Source: Rattus norvegicus (taxonomy: Eukaryota > Chordata > Mammalia > Rodentia > Muridae). From it: DNA of 64,000 bases. Each line of letters starts with the position of its first letter. Position 1 is the first letter of the stretch. This document shows positions 1 through 11,526 of this stretch, piece by piece. The position numbers and the translations under genes were made by a program. Under the pieces are notes generated by a model. That model was not told the DNA's origin and made no database searches. It worked only from the letters and a program-made list of their open reading frames with translations. The stretch covers positions 87,113,359-87,177,358 of the forward strand of contig NC_086026.1 of NCBI RefSeq assembly GCF_036323735.1, written 5' to 3'.

Positions 1-29
1 TCGGTTCCCAGCCCCAGGGGAAAAAAAAT
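1..29 (+). mobile_element. ID SINE, 3' end only (cut by window edge)
   Basis: The first bases match the 3' part of a rodent ID element: the TTCGGTTCCCAGC-type B-box region followed by a short A-rich tail. The rest lies before the window. ID elements are BC1/tRNA-Ala-derived and especially numerous in rat. Confidence 0.7.
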
Positions 30-118
30 TTTTTTACCAAAGCCACAAAGTGATCGGCTGTTAACTCTGCTTGGTGCTCCTACAGCACCTTCAAAGCAAG
101 ATGGTTTATTCTAACTGC

Positions 119-273
119 CAGGCCTCGGAGGTGCGTGCCTGCCTGTAATCCCAGCAGCCGGCAGATGGAGGCAGGGGACTCAGAGTTCAAAGTCATCCAT
201 AGATACCCGGAGAGTTCAAGCACAGCCTAGGGTGCATCAGACCCCGCCTCAAAAATAAGTAAATAAACACTTA
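119..273 (+). mobile_element. B1/B4-type SINE (diverged)
   Basis: The segment contains TGCCTGTAATCCCAGCA, a GAGGCAGG block, GAGTTCAAAG and a final CCGCCTCAAAAATAA tail, in the order expected of a 7SL-derived rodent SINE. It is diverged, so the exact subfamily (B4, PB1 or RSINE1) is uncertain. Confidence 0.75.
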
Positions 274-2616
274 TTCCTTCAGACTTTTCCCATTCTCAGA
301 TCCAACCTACAGAATCTGAATGGTCTCCGACTTACCCAGAATATTAAAAGGTGGAGAGCAGGAAGAGAGAGAGCAGAAGTTGCCAGGGTAACAGGATTAA
401 GCCTGGTGGACCAAGAGTAGCCATGTCTCCCCTCCCCCCTCTCTCACTTCATCATGCTACTCCTAGAGCCCTGCAGGAATTCTCAGTGGGGCCAGGGGTC
501 AGGGGTGGGGATGAGGAGAGCTGCTGGGCTTTACTCCAACAATATCTAGCATACCTGGGTGCTTTGATGCTATTAGAAAGGTGTGTAACCCTTTCTCCCC
601 CTTGCAAAGTGCCGTTCAGTGAGCCATGTCGAGAGTCAACTCACTGCAAGTTATCATCATATTAACACCAGACAACTTTTCCCTTCTGAGACATTGAGAA
701 AATAAAGCTTGTCTCTCTTGTGTGGAAGATTTGAAAGGGGGAAACACCTCAGAACTCTAGAGCTTTACTTTATGGGTCCAGTTACTTTTTCTCCACTGAA
801 TGTTCTCCAAGCAAACGAGACAAGATGCTTATTGCAGATGCTGAGATGGATTAAGAATCGATATCTGGGAAGGATTGGGACAGGGATGGATTAGGCAAAG
901 GGGAAAGTCAATATGCCTCAGGCAGGCCACTCCGGGCTTGACAGCTCCCACTGGGTGAAAGAACTTCATTTTCCTCCCAGCCTTCATCTGAGTCACTGAA
1001 GGTGGGCTCTTGGGTGTTAAGAGGCACAGGAAATGACACCAATGATCCTCTAGCTGTGGCCACACTCCCCATGGCTGGCTGGCAAGGATGAGAGGCACCA
1101 TGGATTTCTACCGCACTGCTAAGAACTGAGGTCCTGGGGCACAACCCCGTCACTCCCATCAAAAGCATTACCATTCCCAGCCAGAGTCATTCAGCAGTCC
1201 CAAAACCCTTTTAAAAACACAAGGAAGTGAGCTCCAGGAGTCTTGCTGTGGGCTTGTTCCCATGTTTATTAAATCTAGTTTTATCAGGCAAGGTTTCCAT
1301 CTGGTCCTTGGCCTGAAACTTCGGCCCTCCCTGGCTGGTGGTCCCTATGATAAAAGGCAGCACTGGTGGGGTGGCAGCAGAGCAAACTTACAGGCTGAAC
1401 TCCAGAAACCAGGGCGGTTTCTGGCTTGCAGGGTAGCTGGACCCTAAGTTCCAGCCAGCATGGGCAAGTGCGCTCCAGTTGTTATGTGAACGGCACACTT
1501 CGCATGCCCCCTTCTTATTGTGTCTGCCCGAGGAAAAGCAACCACAGTAGCCAAGAAGCATGAGAAGCCCTCCTGAGCCAAGCTTCCCCTCCGAGTTTCT
1601 TCCCCTCTCTAGAATGATCATCCTTATCAGGCAGCTACGAGCTGGCACTGTCCTTGCTTGCCAGGGGACTTACACTGAAGATAATCGTTGTCGAGCATGT
1701 GTGGGTTCTGACAGCCTGCAGGAGACCAGGGTTTGTTTTTGCCCCTCTATCTGTGCATGTCAATTCTTGGGACCGATTACTGGTTCCAGACAGTTGCCAA
1801 GGTCAAGAAAGTCACTAGTAGTTCTATGCTCTAACTCAGCACTCCAGCCCAATGCTCAGGTTTAGTGAAGACCCTAAAGTTTGATTCGGTTCTAGTTCTG
1901 ATCTTGACCTTTTCAGCTGTGCATCTTTAAACAAGTCTCTTTCCTACATGTGTTATTCACTTAAAATTCCAGGTCCTGGAGGTCCATGTCAAGGGGACAC
2001 TTCTGGCCCTGTATTCACAGCCATGAATCAATCACCTTCGAGAAAAAGTTAAGATTTGAATCACCTATTTAACGATGGTCAGATGCTCGGACAATGTCCC
2101 AGTGTTTGTAACAAGGGGGAAATCGGTGTGAAACTCTGGCTGTAAAGTTGTACCAGACAGAGATGATTCCTCTCTGTAAGCCAACCAAGAGTTTACTTAA
2201 AACAGACAAGTCAGTTTTGCTCCTTCAAAGACTCATTCAAAAAAAGCAAACCCTAAAGGAGCAAGCCACAAGGATGGCCACACTTGTGTTCTACTGGGAG
2301 ACACTGCCCCCTGCTGGCCACTTTCTGCCATGCAGTCGCCTTCAGGAGTCAGCTTCCAAAATGATAACACTACCTTCCTAGTCCTGTGTCTGATCTGGAA
2401 TTGCATTTATCTGGGAAGAAATGCCCCAGGATATTTATATAGGAGGGGTGCTGTAAGCATCACACACAAAGTATCATCCAGACATGGGAAGACTGAGGAG
2501 ACAACGTTAGAAAAGTAGATAAATTGTACCTACACTAAAAATACCAAATTTCCTTTAAAACCTACTTCGAAATGTAGTGGTAAGTATATGCTTAGAGGAA
2601 ATTAAAGTCAGGATAT
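274..2616. other. Gene-free stretch, mostly unique sequence
   Basis: No convincing gene is seen. Open frames here (104, 90, 88, 101 and 103 codons) show no recognisable domain. A possible old MIR relic lies near 1885-1962 (AGCTGTG followed by AAACAAGTCTC). A CTCF-like core at 2304-2317 is listed separately. A splice-like segment at 1392-1523 (minus) is discussed under findings. Confidence 0.6.
2304..2317 (-). promoter_or_regulatory. Perfect CTCF core-motif match
   Basis: The minus strand reads CCAGCAGGGGGCAG, which fits the 14-position CTCF core CCASYAGRKGGCRS at every position. It sits in non-SINE sequence, so it is not the common B2-borne CTCF site. Occupancy cannot be judged from sequence alone. 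Confidence 0.55.
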
Positions 2617-2653
2617 GAGAGAGAGAGAAAGAGAGAGAGAGAGGGAGAGAGAG

Positions 2654-2697
<44 letters not shown>

Positions 2698-2702
2698 TGT
2701 GT
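2617..2702 (+). repeat. (GA)n microsatellite ending in (GT)n
   Basis: About 80 bases of GA repeat with a few GGGA and GCAA interruptions, then a short GT run. It produces spurious Arg-Glu and Ser-Leu open frames on the two strands. Confidence 0.95.
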
Positions 2703-3644
2703 CAGGGATACAGAAAAAGATGCCAAACGTGAAAAGCAGAAAGCGGCACCAGCTAAAGCAGGAGGTGAGATCTGGAGAAGAGAGGGGGATCGTCCACTTC
2801 CACAAACCAAATCCACCGGGCCCCCAACACAGTAAACACACCTGAGGATGTCTCCTTGGCTGTTTGCTAGGCGACACATCTCCTCCAATTGGCTAAAGCA
2901 CACTTAAGGGGGTGTAGAGAGCTCCGCCAGGCCCTACCCTGGGGGGCAACGATCCTCCATCCTGCAAACCAGACTTTGGAGGCCACACTACAAAGGCAAA
3001 GCTTATCTTTATCCTTTAAGGATGTTTAAGGCAAGTCACACCGTGTGCTGCAGTGCCTGTGAGGACTAGAAGTTAGGAGGATTCCTGACGGGGAGTCAGA
3101 TAGGGAGAGGAGCCTCAGAGAAGGATGGCCAGCTTCTAGCTTCTTCTTCACACCCTACCATGACAAATGCCAAAAGGCTTAAAACAAAGGCCTAGAGGGA
3201 TTTTTTTTCCTCCCACCAGTAGTCCCACAAGTAGAAGGCTTTGGCATGTAAACACCAAAGTTGTGGATGGGCCTGGCTTCCCTGTCTTGATTCAATGGGA
3301 CCAACCCTAACTTAGCAGAGGAAGACCCTCTTTCTGGCTCCCAAGTCTGCCTTCAGCTCTGCAGGGGGTCTTCATCTCCATTTGCCTTGCCCTCTGTGTG
3401 CACTCGCTCACATGTGTGTGCGTGCATGTGTGCATGCATGTGTGAGTCTGTTAAAGCTTTTCTTAGCTGGCTGATTCTAATCTTCTCTGTCTGATATTTT
3501 CCCTGCTGATATCTGCTGAACTCTATGTTTTTCCTGCCTTTTGATTCTTTAACCGTCAGAGAGAACAAACCAAATCGAATACCCCTAGCTTGTAACCTCC
3601 ACTTGAGACTTCTTTCAAGGTCTCTATAAACCAAGCCGAGGGTG
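2703..3644. other. Unique stretch, no gene seen
   Basis: Nothing recognised apart from a short TGTGTGCGTGCATG-type tract near 3411-3445. Confidence 0.55.
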
Positions 3645-3775
3645 TGTTGAGGTGACTCGAATGTTGAAAGTCTTGACTGCTCTTCCAGAGGACTCAGGTT
3701 TGATTCTGACTCCTACACAGAGGCTCGAAGCTGTCTGTAACTCCAGCCCTGGAACAGTACGGGGGATTCTTCCCT
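3645..3775 (+). mobile_element. B2-related SINE fragment
   Basis: GACTGCTCTTCCAGAGGACTC followed by a degraded pol III B box and CTGTAACTCCAG matches the 5' half of B2. The 3' half is lost or diverged. Confidence 0.65.
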
Positions 3776-3894
3776 CTACTGAGGAAGGTAGTCTCGGGTA
3801 CAAGGTAGCCATGGTATTTACACTGAGCTGCAGCCCTGGCTCTGAGGATACCCCCTGGATGAACTCTAGAACAGCGACAGAGGATCTGCAGCAT

Positions 3895-4048
3895 ATTCAA
3901 CTCACAGAAGATGGCTTAGTGGGCACTTGCGCCCAGCCTGATGGCCTGAGTTTGAATCCCAGGACCCACATCAAGGAAGGAGAGAACCAACTCCTGAAAT
4001 GTCCTCTGGCTTCCACACCCTCTAAGTGGCACAGACATGCTGACATAC

Positions 4049-4095
<47 letters not shown>

Positions 4096-4117
4096 GAATA
4101 AAATAAACTTAGTCAAT
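3895..4117 (+). mobile_element. B3 SINE with (CA)n tail
   Basis: GATGGCTTAGTGGGCACTTG, GCCTGATGGCCTGAGTTTGA and GAGAGAACCAACTCCTG occur in the order of a B3 element. The tail is a (CA)n tract (4051-4092) followed by AATGAATAAAATAAA. The CA array looks seeded by the element's own tail. Confidence 0.85.
4051..4092 (+). repeat. (CA)n microsatellite
   Basis: Uninterrupted AC dinucleotide run of about 42 bases inside the tail of the B3 SINE. Confidence 0.97.
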
Positions 4118-4159
4118 TCAGTCTGGGTGTGCTTAAGGCAGACAGAATAAACTAACTTT

Positions 4160-4330
4160 GGGTAGAAGTCATGGGAACACCATTTGGCTCCTGGCTCTTC
4201 TGCTTATGAAAGTCCTCTAGCCTCCCAGAACTTGTTTCCTTTATCCATAAAATGTGAAAAGTGCTTCCCTTGAGGAAAAAAATGTGCAGATCAAATGAAA
4301 TAATGTCTATCAAGACACGGTAAGTTCTTC
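4160..4330 (+). mobile_element. MIR (ancient SINE)
   Basis: The block has the MIR layout: a TGGCTCTTCTGC-type core, CCTC-rich middle, TTTCCTTTATCCATAAAATG and finally AAATGAAATAATGT. These correspond to the 'cagtttcctcatctgtaaaatgg ... aaatgagataatg' part of MIR. Confidence 0.6.
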
Positions 4331-4440
4331 TCAGGTATTCTAAAAAAGTATGGAATCAGAGAAAAACACTCAAAGCAAATACTCCTCAGGAATATGGGGA
4401 ATGAAGAGCCTGAAGGGCAGAACCATCAAATGGCACCACC

Positions 4441-4454
4441 CTGCCCCCTGCTGG
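4441..4454 (-). promoter_or_regulatory. Perfect CTCF core-motif match
   Basis: CTGCCCCCTGCTGG on the plus strand, or CCAGCAGGGGGCAG on the minus, is the same 14-mer seen at 2304-2317. It fits the CTCF core with no mismatch, in the same orientation 2.1 kb away. It lies outside recognised SINEs. Confidence 0.55.
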
Positions 4455-4793
4455 GCATTCGTGAAAGTACACTCAGGAGCCAAGGGAGAAGAGAGGATAC
4501 AAGTCCCCAGCAAACAGGACTATTAGACATAATAGGCAAGTTTCCTCGGTGGTTCCCAATGCTAATTTACAAGTCATCCTATTCATTCCACGTTTGAACA
4601 GGTTGTTTGCAGATTGGTTTCAAACTGCCACGAAAGAAAACTGTCTGTGGCCTTCCATACAGGAGCTGCCGGAAAGCGATCAAATAAAATTGCTTCTAGG
4701 TACAACTGGCAAAGCTTTGGGTGTGTCCCCAGACAAGCCTTCACTGTATGTTGTTTGTTTGTGTGTAAGACGGGGATGAGGGGGAGACAGAAG

Positions 4794-4845
4794 CAGAGAC
4801 AGAGACAGAGACAGAGACAGAGACAGAGAGAGAGAGAGAGAGAGA
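4794..4845 (+). repeat. (CAGAGA)n/(GA)n microsatellite
   Basis: Five or more GAGACA units grade into a pure GA run. Confidence 0.95.
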
Positions 4846-6410
4846 TTTGGGTCCTGGACTAGTACATTATCTCCAGGTTCTAGGCCAAACTGGCTCGCAA
4901 GTGAATATTTGACCCTGCAAAGAAGGCATTGACACAGACAGGCATGAATCAAACTGTCTCCCACTTACATGTTTTCCTGGATCTCTAGGGTGAGCACTCC
5001 CACACAAGACTAGGTGATTTCTCATTTAGGATGCTGAAAACCACTCAGAATTAATTTTCACCCTGGAAGCAATCTTCTGATTTTGCATTTAAAAAAAAAC
5101 AACTTGAATAAGAGACTCAGAAAAGTTCATCCCAGTATGATGTTGTCTTTGTTTTCATTTCTGCCCCATCATGAAGGTGGCTTAGTTCGGACTTTGTCCT
5201 TCCATACCTCAAGACTAGCATGAATAAAGGACCTTCAACTAAACTTGTAGAAGGCACAAGGTCCTGTGTGCACAGATAAGCACCAGGGAACCAGGAATGC
5301 TAAACATGCGGGCTTGTCTCCTTGATGGAAGAAATAAAATTCCTGCTTTCCACCCAGAAAGCCGGGAGTGGATGCTGTTAGTGACCTGGTAACCTTTGCT
5401 ATCTGTGGGGTCAGAGCTCCTCTAAGTCTGCCAGAATGTCTATCCCTGACTCTCCCTCCCCAGACCTTTATCTTAATCTCCCAGTTAATAGAACCCATCC
5501 TTGGGGAAGATGTCATGTGTATTTTATAGCCTGCTAACTTCCATGCTGTCTTGGTCAGAGAGCCAGATCCTAGGCCTTGAAACTATAGAATCCACCTTCA
5601 CAGTCGCATGTGCTTTGCAAAAGAGTTTCTGTGTAGTCACAACTTAAGCTTTGCTGTGTACCTGGAATTGGAATGATTGTTGCCTGGGAACTTTTTTCCC
5701 AAATCGTACTGTGTTTAAATATGCTAACAGTAAACTGCCTGGCAGAGACTCCCAACCAGGCAGGCATTGAACCAGGCAGGCTTTGAACCAGGCAGGCTGA
5801 CGGGGTCTCACCTCTTTGCTGATTATAACCCCCAGCCACCAGCCATGATGTCTACAGGGATTCCCACATAAACGCATTTCATCTTGCTTTCTGTTTGTTT
5901 GTTTGTTTTGCTTCATCTGTTTAAAAACTATGACTTAGTATTTTTTGTATGAATGTTAGGGTAATAAACAACATATTTAAATAGTTTAATATGTAAACAA
6001 TTCATAAGGGTTTCATTAATATCAGTGTCTTATCTCTTCCGCACCTCCAAAATGTTTGCAGGGCATAAAAACACAGTAAGAAATATGATGCAATGTAAAA
6101 AAGTAATAATAATAAAACAAAAGATTAAAAATGTCATGTGTTGCCTGGCAGGTAGGTTGACTCTGAGGGCAGTGGGCCCCAAATGTCGCTGATAGTAGGA
6201 TTGTTGTATTTTTATCCTAAGTAAAACCAGTAAAATAGTGATGGTTTGTTACTATAAACCAACCACAGGACAGCAGAGCTCAGACTCTGGTCCAGTGACA
6301 TGACAAGCATCACACAGCATACATGTCACCTACACAGAGCTGTGAAAAAGTGAGTGTCCCAAACCAGGCTTTACATTGCTCTGCAGAAGTCATGGTGTGC
6401 ACGGTAGTCA
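4846..6410. other. Unique, partly AT-rich stretch; no gene seen
   Basis: No recognised gene or transposon. A local direct repeat of an AACCAGGCAGGC unit occurs three times at 5754-5800. A short (GTTT)n lies at 5892-5909. The portion 5930-6130 is AT-rich. Confidence 0.5.
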
Positions 6411-6811
6411 TGTACTGGCTGGGTTTGTGTGTCAACTTGATACAAGCTGGAGTTATCACAGAGAAAGGAGCCGTCATTGAGGAAATGCCTCCAAGAGATC
6501 CAGCTGTAAGGCATTTTCTCAACTAGTGATCAAAGGGGGAGAACCCAGTCCATTATGGGTGGTGCCATCCCTGGGCTGGTGGACTTGGGTTCTATAAGAG
6601 AGCGGGTTGAGCAAGCCAGGGGAAGCAAGCCAGTAACATCCCTCCATGGCCTCTGTGTCAGCTCCTGCTTCCTGACCTGCTGGAGTTCCAGTCCTGACTT
6701 CCTTTGGTGATGAACAGCAATGTGGAAGTGTAAGCTGAATAAACCCTTTCCTCCCCAACTTGCTTCTTGGTCATGATGTTTGTGCAGGAATAGAAACCCT
6801 GACTGAGACGA
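6411..6811 (+). mobile_element. Abundant rodent DNA-transposon-like repeat, copy 1
   Basis: Begins GGCTGGGTTTGTGTGTCAACTT and ends with AATAAACCCTTTCCTCCCC, CTTGGTCATGATGTTT and AGAAACCCTGACTGAGAC. Six or more relatives with the same ends occur in both orientations in this window. I believe this is a URR1-type hAT-Charlie family, but the name is from memory. Confidence 0.7.
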
Positions 6812-6974
6812 GTCACTTCAGACTAACTTACAGATGAATTTTGCTTCGGTGCAAGGGAAATCACTGGGCTTGATCCCAATATGGTGGTTTGTAAGATTAA
6901 ACAATTTGATCTTCCCAGGGGCTCAGTTACAGCAAGAGAAGAAAATAGCTTTATTGTTATCAAAATAGTACAGA

Positions 6975-7096
6975 CTTTACCAAAACACACATGAGATCCC
7001 AGCCCTTGGGGGTGGCTGTAGCAGGAGGATTTTGAGTTGCAGGCCAGCCTGGGCTAAAATATAGCAAGACTTGTCTCAAAAGTAAAACAAAACAAA
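6975..7096 (+). mobile_element. B1/RSINE1-type SINE
   Basis: GAGATCCCAGCCCTTGGG, AGCAGGAGGATT, GGCCAGCCTGGGCTA and a TGTCTCAAAAG tail identify a 5'-shortened 7SL-derived SINE. Confidence 0.75.
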
Positions 7097-7220
7097 AGTA
7101 TCTCTCTTTACATTTACTTACTCTGACAGACGTAAAGGGCTACAGACAGAAATGGTGCTAAAATATTGCCTAGATACAGCAGCACAAACAACTACCACAT
7201 CTGACATGAGGCTAACTCAC

Positions 7221-7313
7221 TGTCACTACGTGCTTCGCTGACTGGAGGGAGGCAGCCTTCGAAGTTGGGTCAGTGGCACCATCAGAAGAGCCTGTTTTTG
7301 AAGAGGCTCTTTC
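7221..7313 (-). CDS. Candidate coding exon (93 nt), unassigned gene
   Basis: On the minus strand a pyrimidine-rich acceptor (TTGTTCTTGCCTTTCAG) is followed by 93 nt open in frame 0, then a consensus donor (ACA|GTGAGT). The peptide is hydrophilic and Ser/Lys/Ala-rich, beginning ERASSKTGSSDG and ending SAKHVVT. Length and both phases are zero. It continues the frame of the candidate exon at 17636-17714. An alternative acceptor 21 nt further in keeps the frame. I do not recognise the protein. By position it could be an upstream exon of a long Mlip transcript. A chance match is possible, since no alignment could be run. Confidence 0.4.
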
Positions 7314-9054
7314 CTGAAAGGCAAGAACAAACTCATCAGTCACATTTACTTCATCACTCTCAGTGTTGAGCTGGTAAGAAATCATCTATGTGATCTCAGT
7401 TCCACTGCCCATCACAGAATTCCAGCCCTCGAAGCTCTGGAGATGTTGGTTCCCCCCTGGCTCAATGAAGAAGCACAGAAGCATGGAATCCAGGGGGATT
7501 GGCTTGTCCTGTGATGCCCTACCTAGGATGCCTATAAATGCTGTCAGAGGGAACAGGAATCGTTCTCTACTGTGACTGGGGAGAGCAGCCCATCACTGTC
7601 TTGACTAACACAGTGATTCGTGTTGGGCCTTGGACAGGGAAACCTTACCCTTCATCAGCTTCTTTACCTGGCTTGTTTTTCTTTATCCTGGTTTGTGGTT
7701 AAGAGAAAGAGGGCTTCAACAATATTGCTGAGTAAGACTTCTGCTTTCCTGAATTCTAAATGTCCGCCCTGAGCTTTTGATATACAGTCTCTCCTAGAAA
7801 ATTAACAAACTGAGCAATCTAGCCATGAAAAGTGGACATTGAGGAGAGACAAGAGCCAAAGCGGCAGAGCCATCTCTTGGGTTTGAGGGTACCTCATGCC
7901 ATGTGGTCAGTTCTTAGACTTGGAAATGTAGCTGCAAGCAATCTTGGAAAGGACTCCAAGGAAGAATACCTTTAGAGAGCCTGTGGTCCCAACTTCACTT
8001 CTGTTCTGCCAGTATAGCATAGGAACAAAACTGAGCAAGGACAAGTAAGCTTCCTGTTCTCAAGAAGGCCATAGATTCCTGGGAGCCAAGCATGTATTGG
8101 ATTGACTAAGACTTCCCCACCACCACCTGGGTCTGTTGCCTGCAGTAAGAAAGAGCCCAACATATCTCTTCTCTCCCCCCTCTCTTCTCCCTCCCCCCAC
8201 ACACACCATACATAGAAAATAGAAAACAGAACCCAGGATCAAAGCATCTCATTGCAAAAGAAAACTTGCCCTGGAGCTATCAGACAATAACCTGTGCCTG
8301 TCTTGTCTTTGCCCTGGTCTGTTACCAAGTATCTGTTGTGTAAAGACTACACAGTGTGTAGGTATTTGGAGGATCTCTTTACAATGTTACTAGACATAAA
8401 TCAGAACCATAGAGCAGGCTAGGATCTTCCCTCCTCTTTTCTGTTAGCTCTGGTGCAAGCTAAGGGGAGGGCACTTCTCTCCCAGCTCTCCGTCTGCTTT
8501 TCTACCACAAACCACCTAGAGAGATGCAAAGTCAACTGAAGAGAAGTGGCTATGAGCAAGAAGCCCGTGCCCGTGGCTCAGAAGGTAGGCTGGCTGGGTT
8601 TCCTTGGGTAACGTGCACAGCATGGAGGGAAACATGGCCCCAGCTTCTAGCTGGTTTGCTACCCAAGATGGCTGACATGGGGTAAGAGAACCAGCAAGCC
8701 TCTGAGGATGGGAGCCTCAGAGGTCTTAGTAGAGCAAGGGGAGGAGCCAGATTCCTGATGGAGGGCTGGGGTATGAGGAGGCCCTGGAAGGTTTTCCAGA
8801 GTCACTCAGACTGTCTGACTGCCACACACGAAACTTCTATAACCAGTCAGAGCTCTGAAAATGAGCAGAAGCCACTGGAGCACGTGCACAGAGCACTAGT
8901 GAGGGAAGACACGAGCTTTCTGCTGCCTCTCTCTTCCAAAACTGAATGCCTAAGAGCCTCGGGCTGGAGAAGACGGAACAAACTGTCAAGGCAGGGCACA
9001 GGGCCCACTACAGAGCTGGATGCCATCCAGGTGATGAGAAAGAGGAGAACTCTG
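7314..9054. other. Unique stretch, no gene seen
   Basis: No transposon or conserved gene recognised. A 52-codon plus-strand open frame begins at 8524 and overlaps a GTAGGC donor-like site, but nothing supports it as an exon. Confidence 0.5.
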
Positions 9055-9201
9055 CTTATTTTTTTAATATTTTTACTTTTTCTTTAAGATTTCATACAAT
9101 TTTTTTTATCATATTCTTTCCCCTCATCCCATATCCAGTATTTCATGGTCTTATTCTCCCTTTAAAAATCAAAACATGGAGTCTGATTTGTGATGACCAA
9201 T
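9055..9201 (-). mobile_element. Lx-type L1 3' end (minus strand), left part
   Basis: Read on the minus strand, the block has the old rodent Lx pattern: GGTCATCACAAATCAGACTCC, then a GATGAGG G-rich block, GAATATGAT, TTGTATGAAATCTTAAAGA and an A-rich end. It is cut at 9202 by another element and resumes near 14264. Confidence 0.65.
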
Positions 9202-9656
9202 TGTTGTAGTAAATATTAAAAAATTAATTCACCAACCCACGTTATTGCCACCTCCGGTGGGCCACATGGCGTCTGTGGGGTATTTTCATTCGGCAACACA
9301 TCTCAACCTAATTTGCTAAGTTTCCAATTTCCACCCCATGGCGTCACCGGCTACTCTCTGGCCGCAGCATCGGCAGCCCTCTTACGACTCTGAACTCTGC
9401 TCACATTCCCAGTATCTACCCCTGTGGTTATAGTCACAACTCCCAGTAACCTGTTAAAATCAAAACTCAATAAGCTTGCAATTTATCAATTAGATTTGTA
9501 TCAGTTAATTCTCACTCCACAAAACGCCCACGCAATAAGCCCACAACCAATTGATAATGATATAAACTGCCCACTAGATAAGACAAATTGTCCATAATAG
9601 TCCATCCCTTATAGGATTTTCATAACTACCTGTGGCCATTTAAGACCGCACAGATC
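9202..9656 (-). mobile_element. LTR-like element, part 1 (interrupted by L1)
   Basis: The segment between the two halves of the Lx fragment is flanked by CCAAT (9197-9201 and 14264-14268), which may be a target-site duplication. Its minus-strand end reads TTTACTACAACA, resembling an LTR terminus (...CA). Total length without the L1 is about 650 bp. It has moderate CpG content and no coding capacity. I cannot name the family, and a solo LTR is only the best guess. Confidence 0.45.
9642..9656 (+). repeat. Target-site duplication, 5' copy
   Basis: AAGACCGCACAGATC here and AAGACCGCACGGATC at 14055-14069 differ at one position. Together they bracket the whole L1 including both poly(A) tracts. The 5' junction (TTT|AAGA) fits the T-rich/A-rich nick preference of L1 endonuclease. 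Confidence 0.85.
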
Positions 9657-10411
9657 GGTTTACCGGGAGCCCCAAACCCGAGGATCCTGGCCCGCAGCAG
9701 CTCTCTGCTCCCAGACCCCGTGGGAGAGAGACCTCACCGCCTGATCAGGTGGGCACTCCTGAGGCTGCAGAGCAGAAGAGACCACCAACACTGCACCCCT
9801 GCCCACATCCCTGGCCCAAGAGGAAACTGTATACGGCCTCTGGGTTCCCGCAGAGGAGGGCCCAGGAGCAGGAGGACCGCTGCACCTGAGACACCGCCAT
9901 AATCTGAAGGAACAGACCGGATAAACAGTTCTCTGCACCCAAATCCCGTGGGAGGGAGAGCTAAACCTTCAGAGAGGCAGACACGCCTGGGAAACCAAAA
10001 GAGACTGCACTCTGCACACATCTCGGACGCCAGAGGAAAGCACCAAACGCCATCTGGAACCCTGGTGCACAGAAGCTCCCGGAAAGGGCGGCGCAGATCT
10101 TCCTGGTTGCTGCCGCTGCGGAGAGCTCATAAGCAACACCCCGAGAGCAAACTTGAGCCTCGGGACCACAGGTAAGACCAACTTTTCTGCTGCAAGTGAC
10201 CTGCCTGGAGAACTCAAGACACAGGCCCACAGGAACAGCTGAAGACCTGTAGAGAGGAAAAACTACACGCCCAAAAGCAGAACACTCTGTCCCCATAACT
10301 GGCTGAAAGAAAACAGGAAAACAGGTCTACAGCACTCCTGACACACAGGCTTATAGGACAGTCTAGCCACTGTCAGAAATAGCAGAACAAAGTAACACTA
10401 GAGATAATCTG
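9657..10411 (+). promoter_or_regulatory. L1 5' UTR with internal promoter region
   Basis: About 755 bp, GC- and CpG-richer than the surroundings, directly precedes ORF1. Rodent L1 5' UTRs carry an internal pol II promoter. Whether this copy has the complete 5' end cannot be told, but the target-site duplication starts immediately before it. No tandem monomers of the mouse type are seen. Confidence 0.7.
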
Positions 10412-11467
10412 ATGGCGAGAGGCAAGCGCAGGAACCCAAGCAACAGAAACCAAGACTACATGGCACCATCGGAGCCCAATTCTCCCATCAAAACAAACAT
10501 GGAATATCCAAACACACCAGAAAAGCAAGATCTAGTTTCAAAATCATATTTGATCATGATGCTGGAGGACTTCAAGAAAGACGTAAAGAACTCCCTTAGA
10601 GAACAAGTAGAAGCCTACAGAGAGGAATCGCAAAAATCCCTGAAAGAATTCCAGGAAAACACAATCAAACAGTTGAAGGAATTAAAAATGGAAATAGAAG
10701 CAATCAAGAAAGAACACATGGAAACAACCCTGGATATAGAAAACCAAAAGAAGAGACAAGGAGCTGTAGATACAAGCTTCACCAACAGAATACAAGAGAT
10801 GGAAGAGAGAATCTCAGGAGCAGAAGATTCCATAGAAATCATTGACTCAACTGTCAAAGATAATGTAAAGCGGAAAAAGCTACTGGTCCAAAACATACAG
10901 GAAATCCAGGACTCAATGAGAAGATCAAACCTAAGGATAATAGGTATAGAAGAGAGTGAAGACTCCCAGCTCAAAGGACCAGTAAATATCTTCAACAAAA
11001 TCATAGAAGAAAACTTCCCTAACCTAAAAAAAGAGATACCCATAGGCATACAAGAAGCCTACAGAACTCCAAATAGATTGGACCAGAAAAGAAACACCTC
11101 CCGCCACATAATAGTCAAAACACCAAACGCACAAAATAAAGAAAGAATATTAAAAGCAGTAAGGGAAAAAGGTCAAGTAACATATACAGGCAGACCTATC
11201 AGAATCACACCAGACTTTTCGCCAGAAACTATGAAGGCCAGAAGATCCTGGACTGATGTCATACAGACCCTAAGAGAACACAAATGCCAGCCCAGGTTAC
11301 TGTATCCTGCAAAACTCTCAATTAACATAGATGGAGAAACCAAGATATTCCATGACAAAACCAAATTTACACAATATCTTTCTACAAATCCAGCACTACA
11401 AAGGATAATAAATGGTAAAGCCCAACATAAGGAGGCAAGCTATACCCTAGAAGAAGCAAGAAACTAA
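10412..11467 (+). CDS. L1 ORF1 protein (nucleic-acid chaperone), intact 351 codons
   Basis: ORF1p is the trimeric RNA-binding chaperone that coats L1 RNA in the cytoplasmic ribonucleoprotein. The frame runs unbroken from ATG ([14 protein letters not shown]) to TAA. Residues about 1-45 are a basic, Ser/Pro-rich tail. Residues 45-165 form a Lys/Glu-rich coiled coil with heptads. Residues 168-262 form the RRM ([12 protein letters not shown] ... HIIVKTPN). Residues 263-335 are the C-terminal domain with the conserved KARRSW and LLYPAKLSI blocks. Length fits full-length rodent ORF1p. The start context is weak at -3 (C) but has G at +4. It is the only complete long protein-coding frame in the window. 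ORF2 begins a short gap downstream. It may still be translated if the L1 promoter is active, but ORF2 in cis is dead. Confidence 0.93.
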   Translation: MARGKRRNPSNRNQDYMAPSEPNSPIKTNMEYPNTPEKQDLVSKSYLIMMLEDFKKDVKNSLREQVEAYREESQKSLKEFQENTIKQLKELKMEIEAIKKEHMETTLDIENQKKRQGAVDTSFTNRIQEMEERISGAEDSIEIIDSTVKDNVKRKKLLVQNIQEIQDSMRRSNLRIIGIEESEDSQLKGPVNIFNKIIEENFPNLKKEIPIGIQEAYRTPNRLDQKRNTSRHIIVKTPNAQNKERILKAVREKGQVTYTGRPIRITPDFSPETMKARRSWTDVIQTLREHKCQPRLLYPAKLSINIDGETKIFHDKTKFTQYLSTNPALQRIINGKAQHKEASYTLEEARN

Positions 11468-11526
11468 TCATCTTGGCAACAAAACAAAGAGAAGAAAAGC
11501 ACACAAACATAACCTCACATCCAAAT

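Noticed and set aside
351..665. 104-codon plus-strand frame
   Set aside because: No motif, no splice or promoter context, and composition like surrounding non-coding DNA.
8524..8682. 52-codon plus-strand frame (MQSQLKRSGYEQEARARG...) overlapping a GTAGGC donor-like site
   Set aside because: No acceptor, promoter or partner exon on the plus strand was found. It is short enough to be chance.
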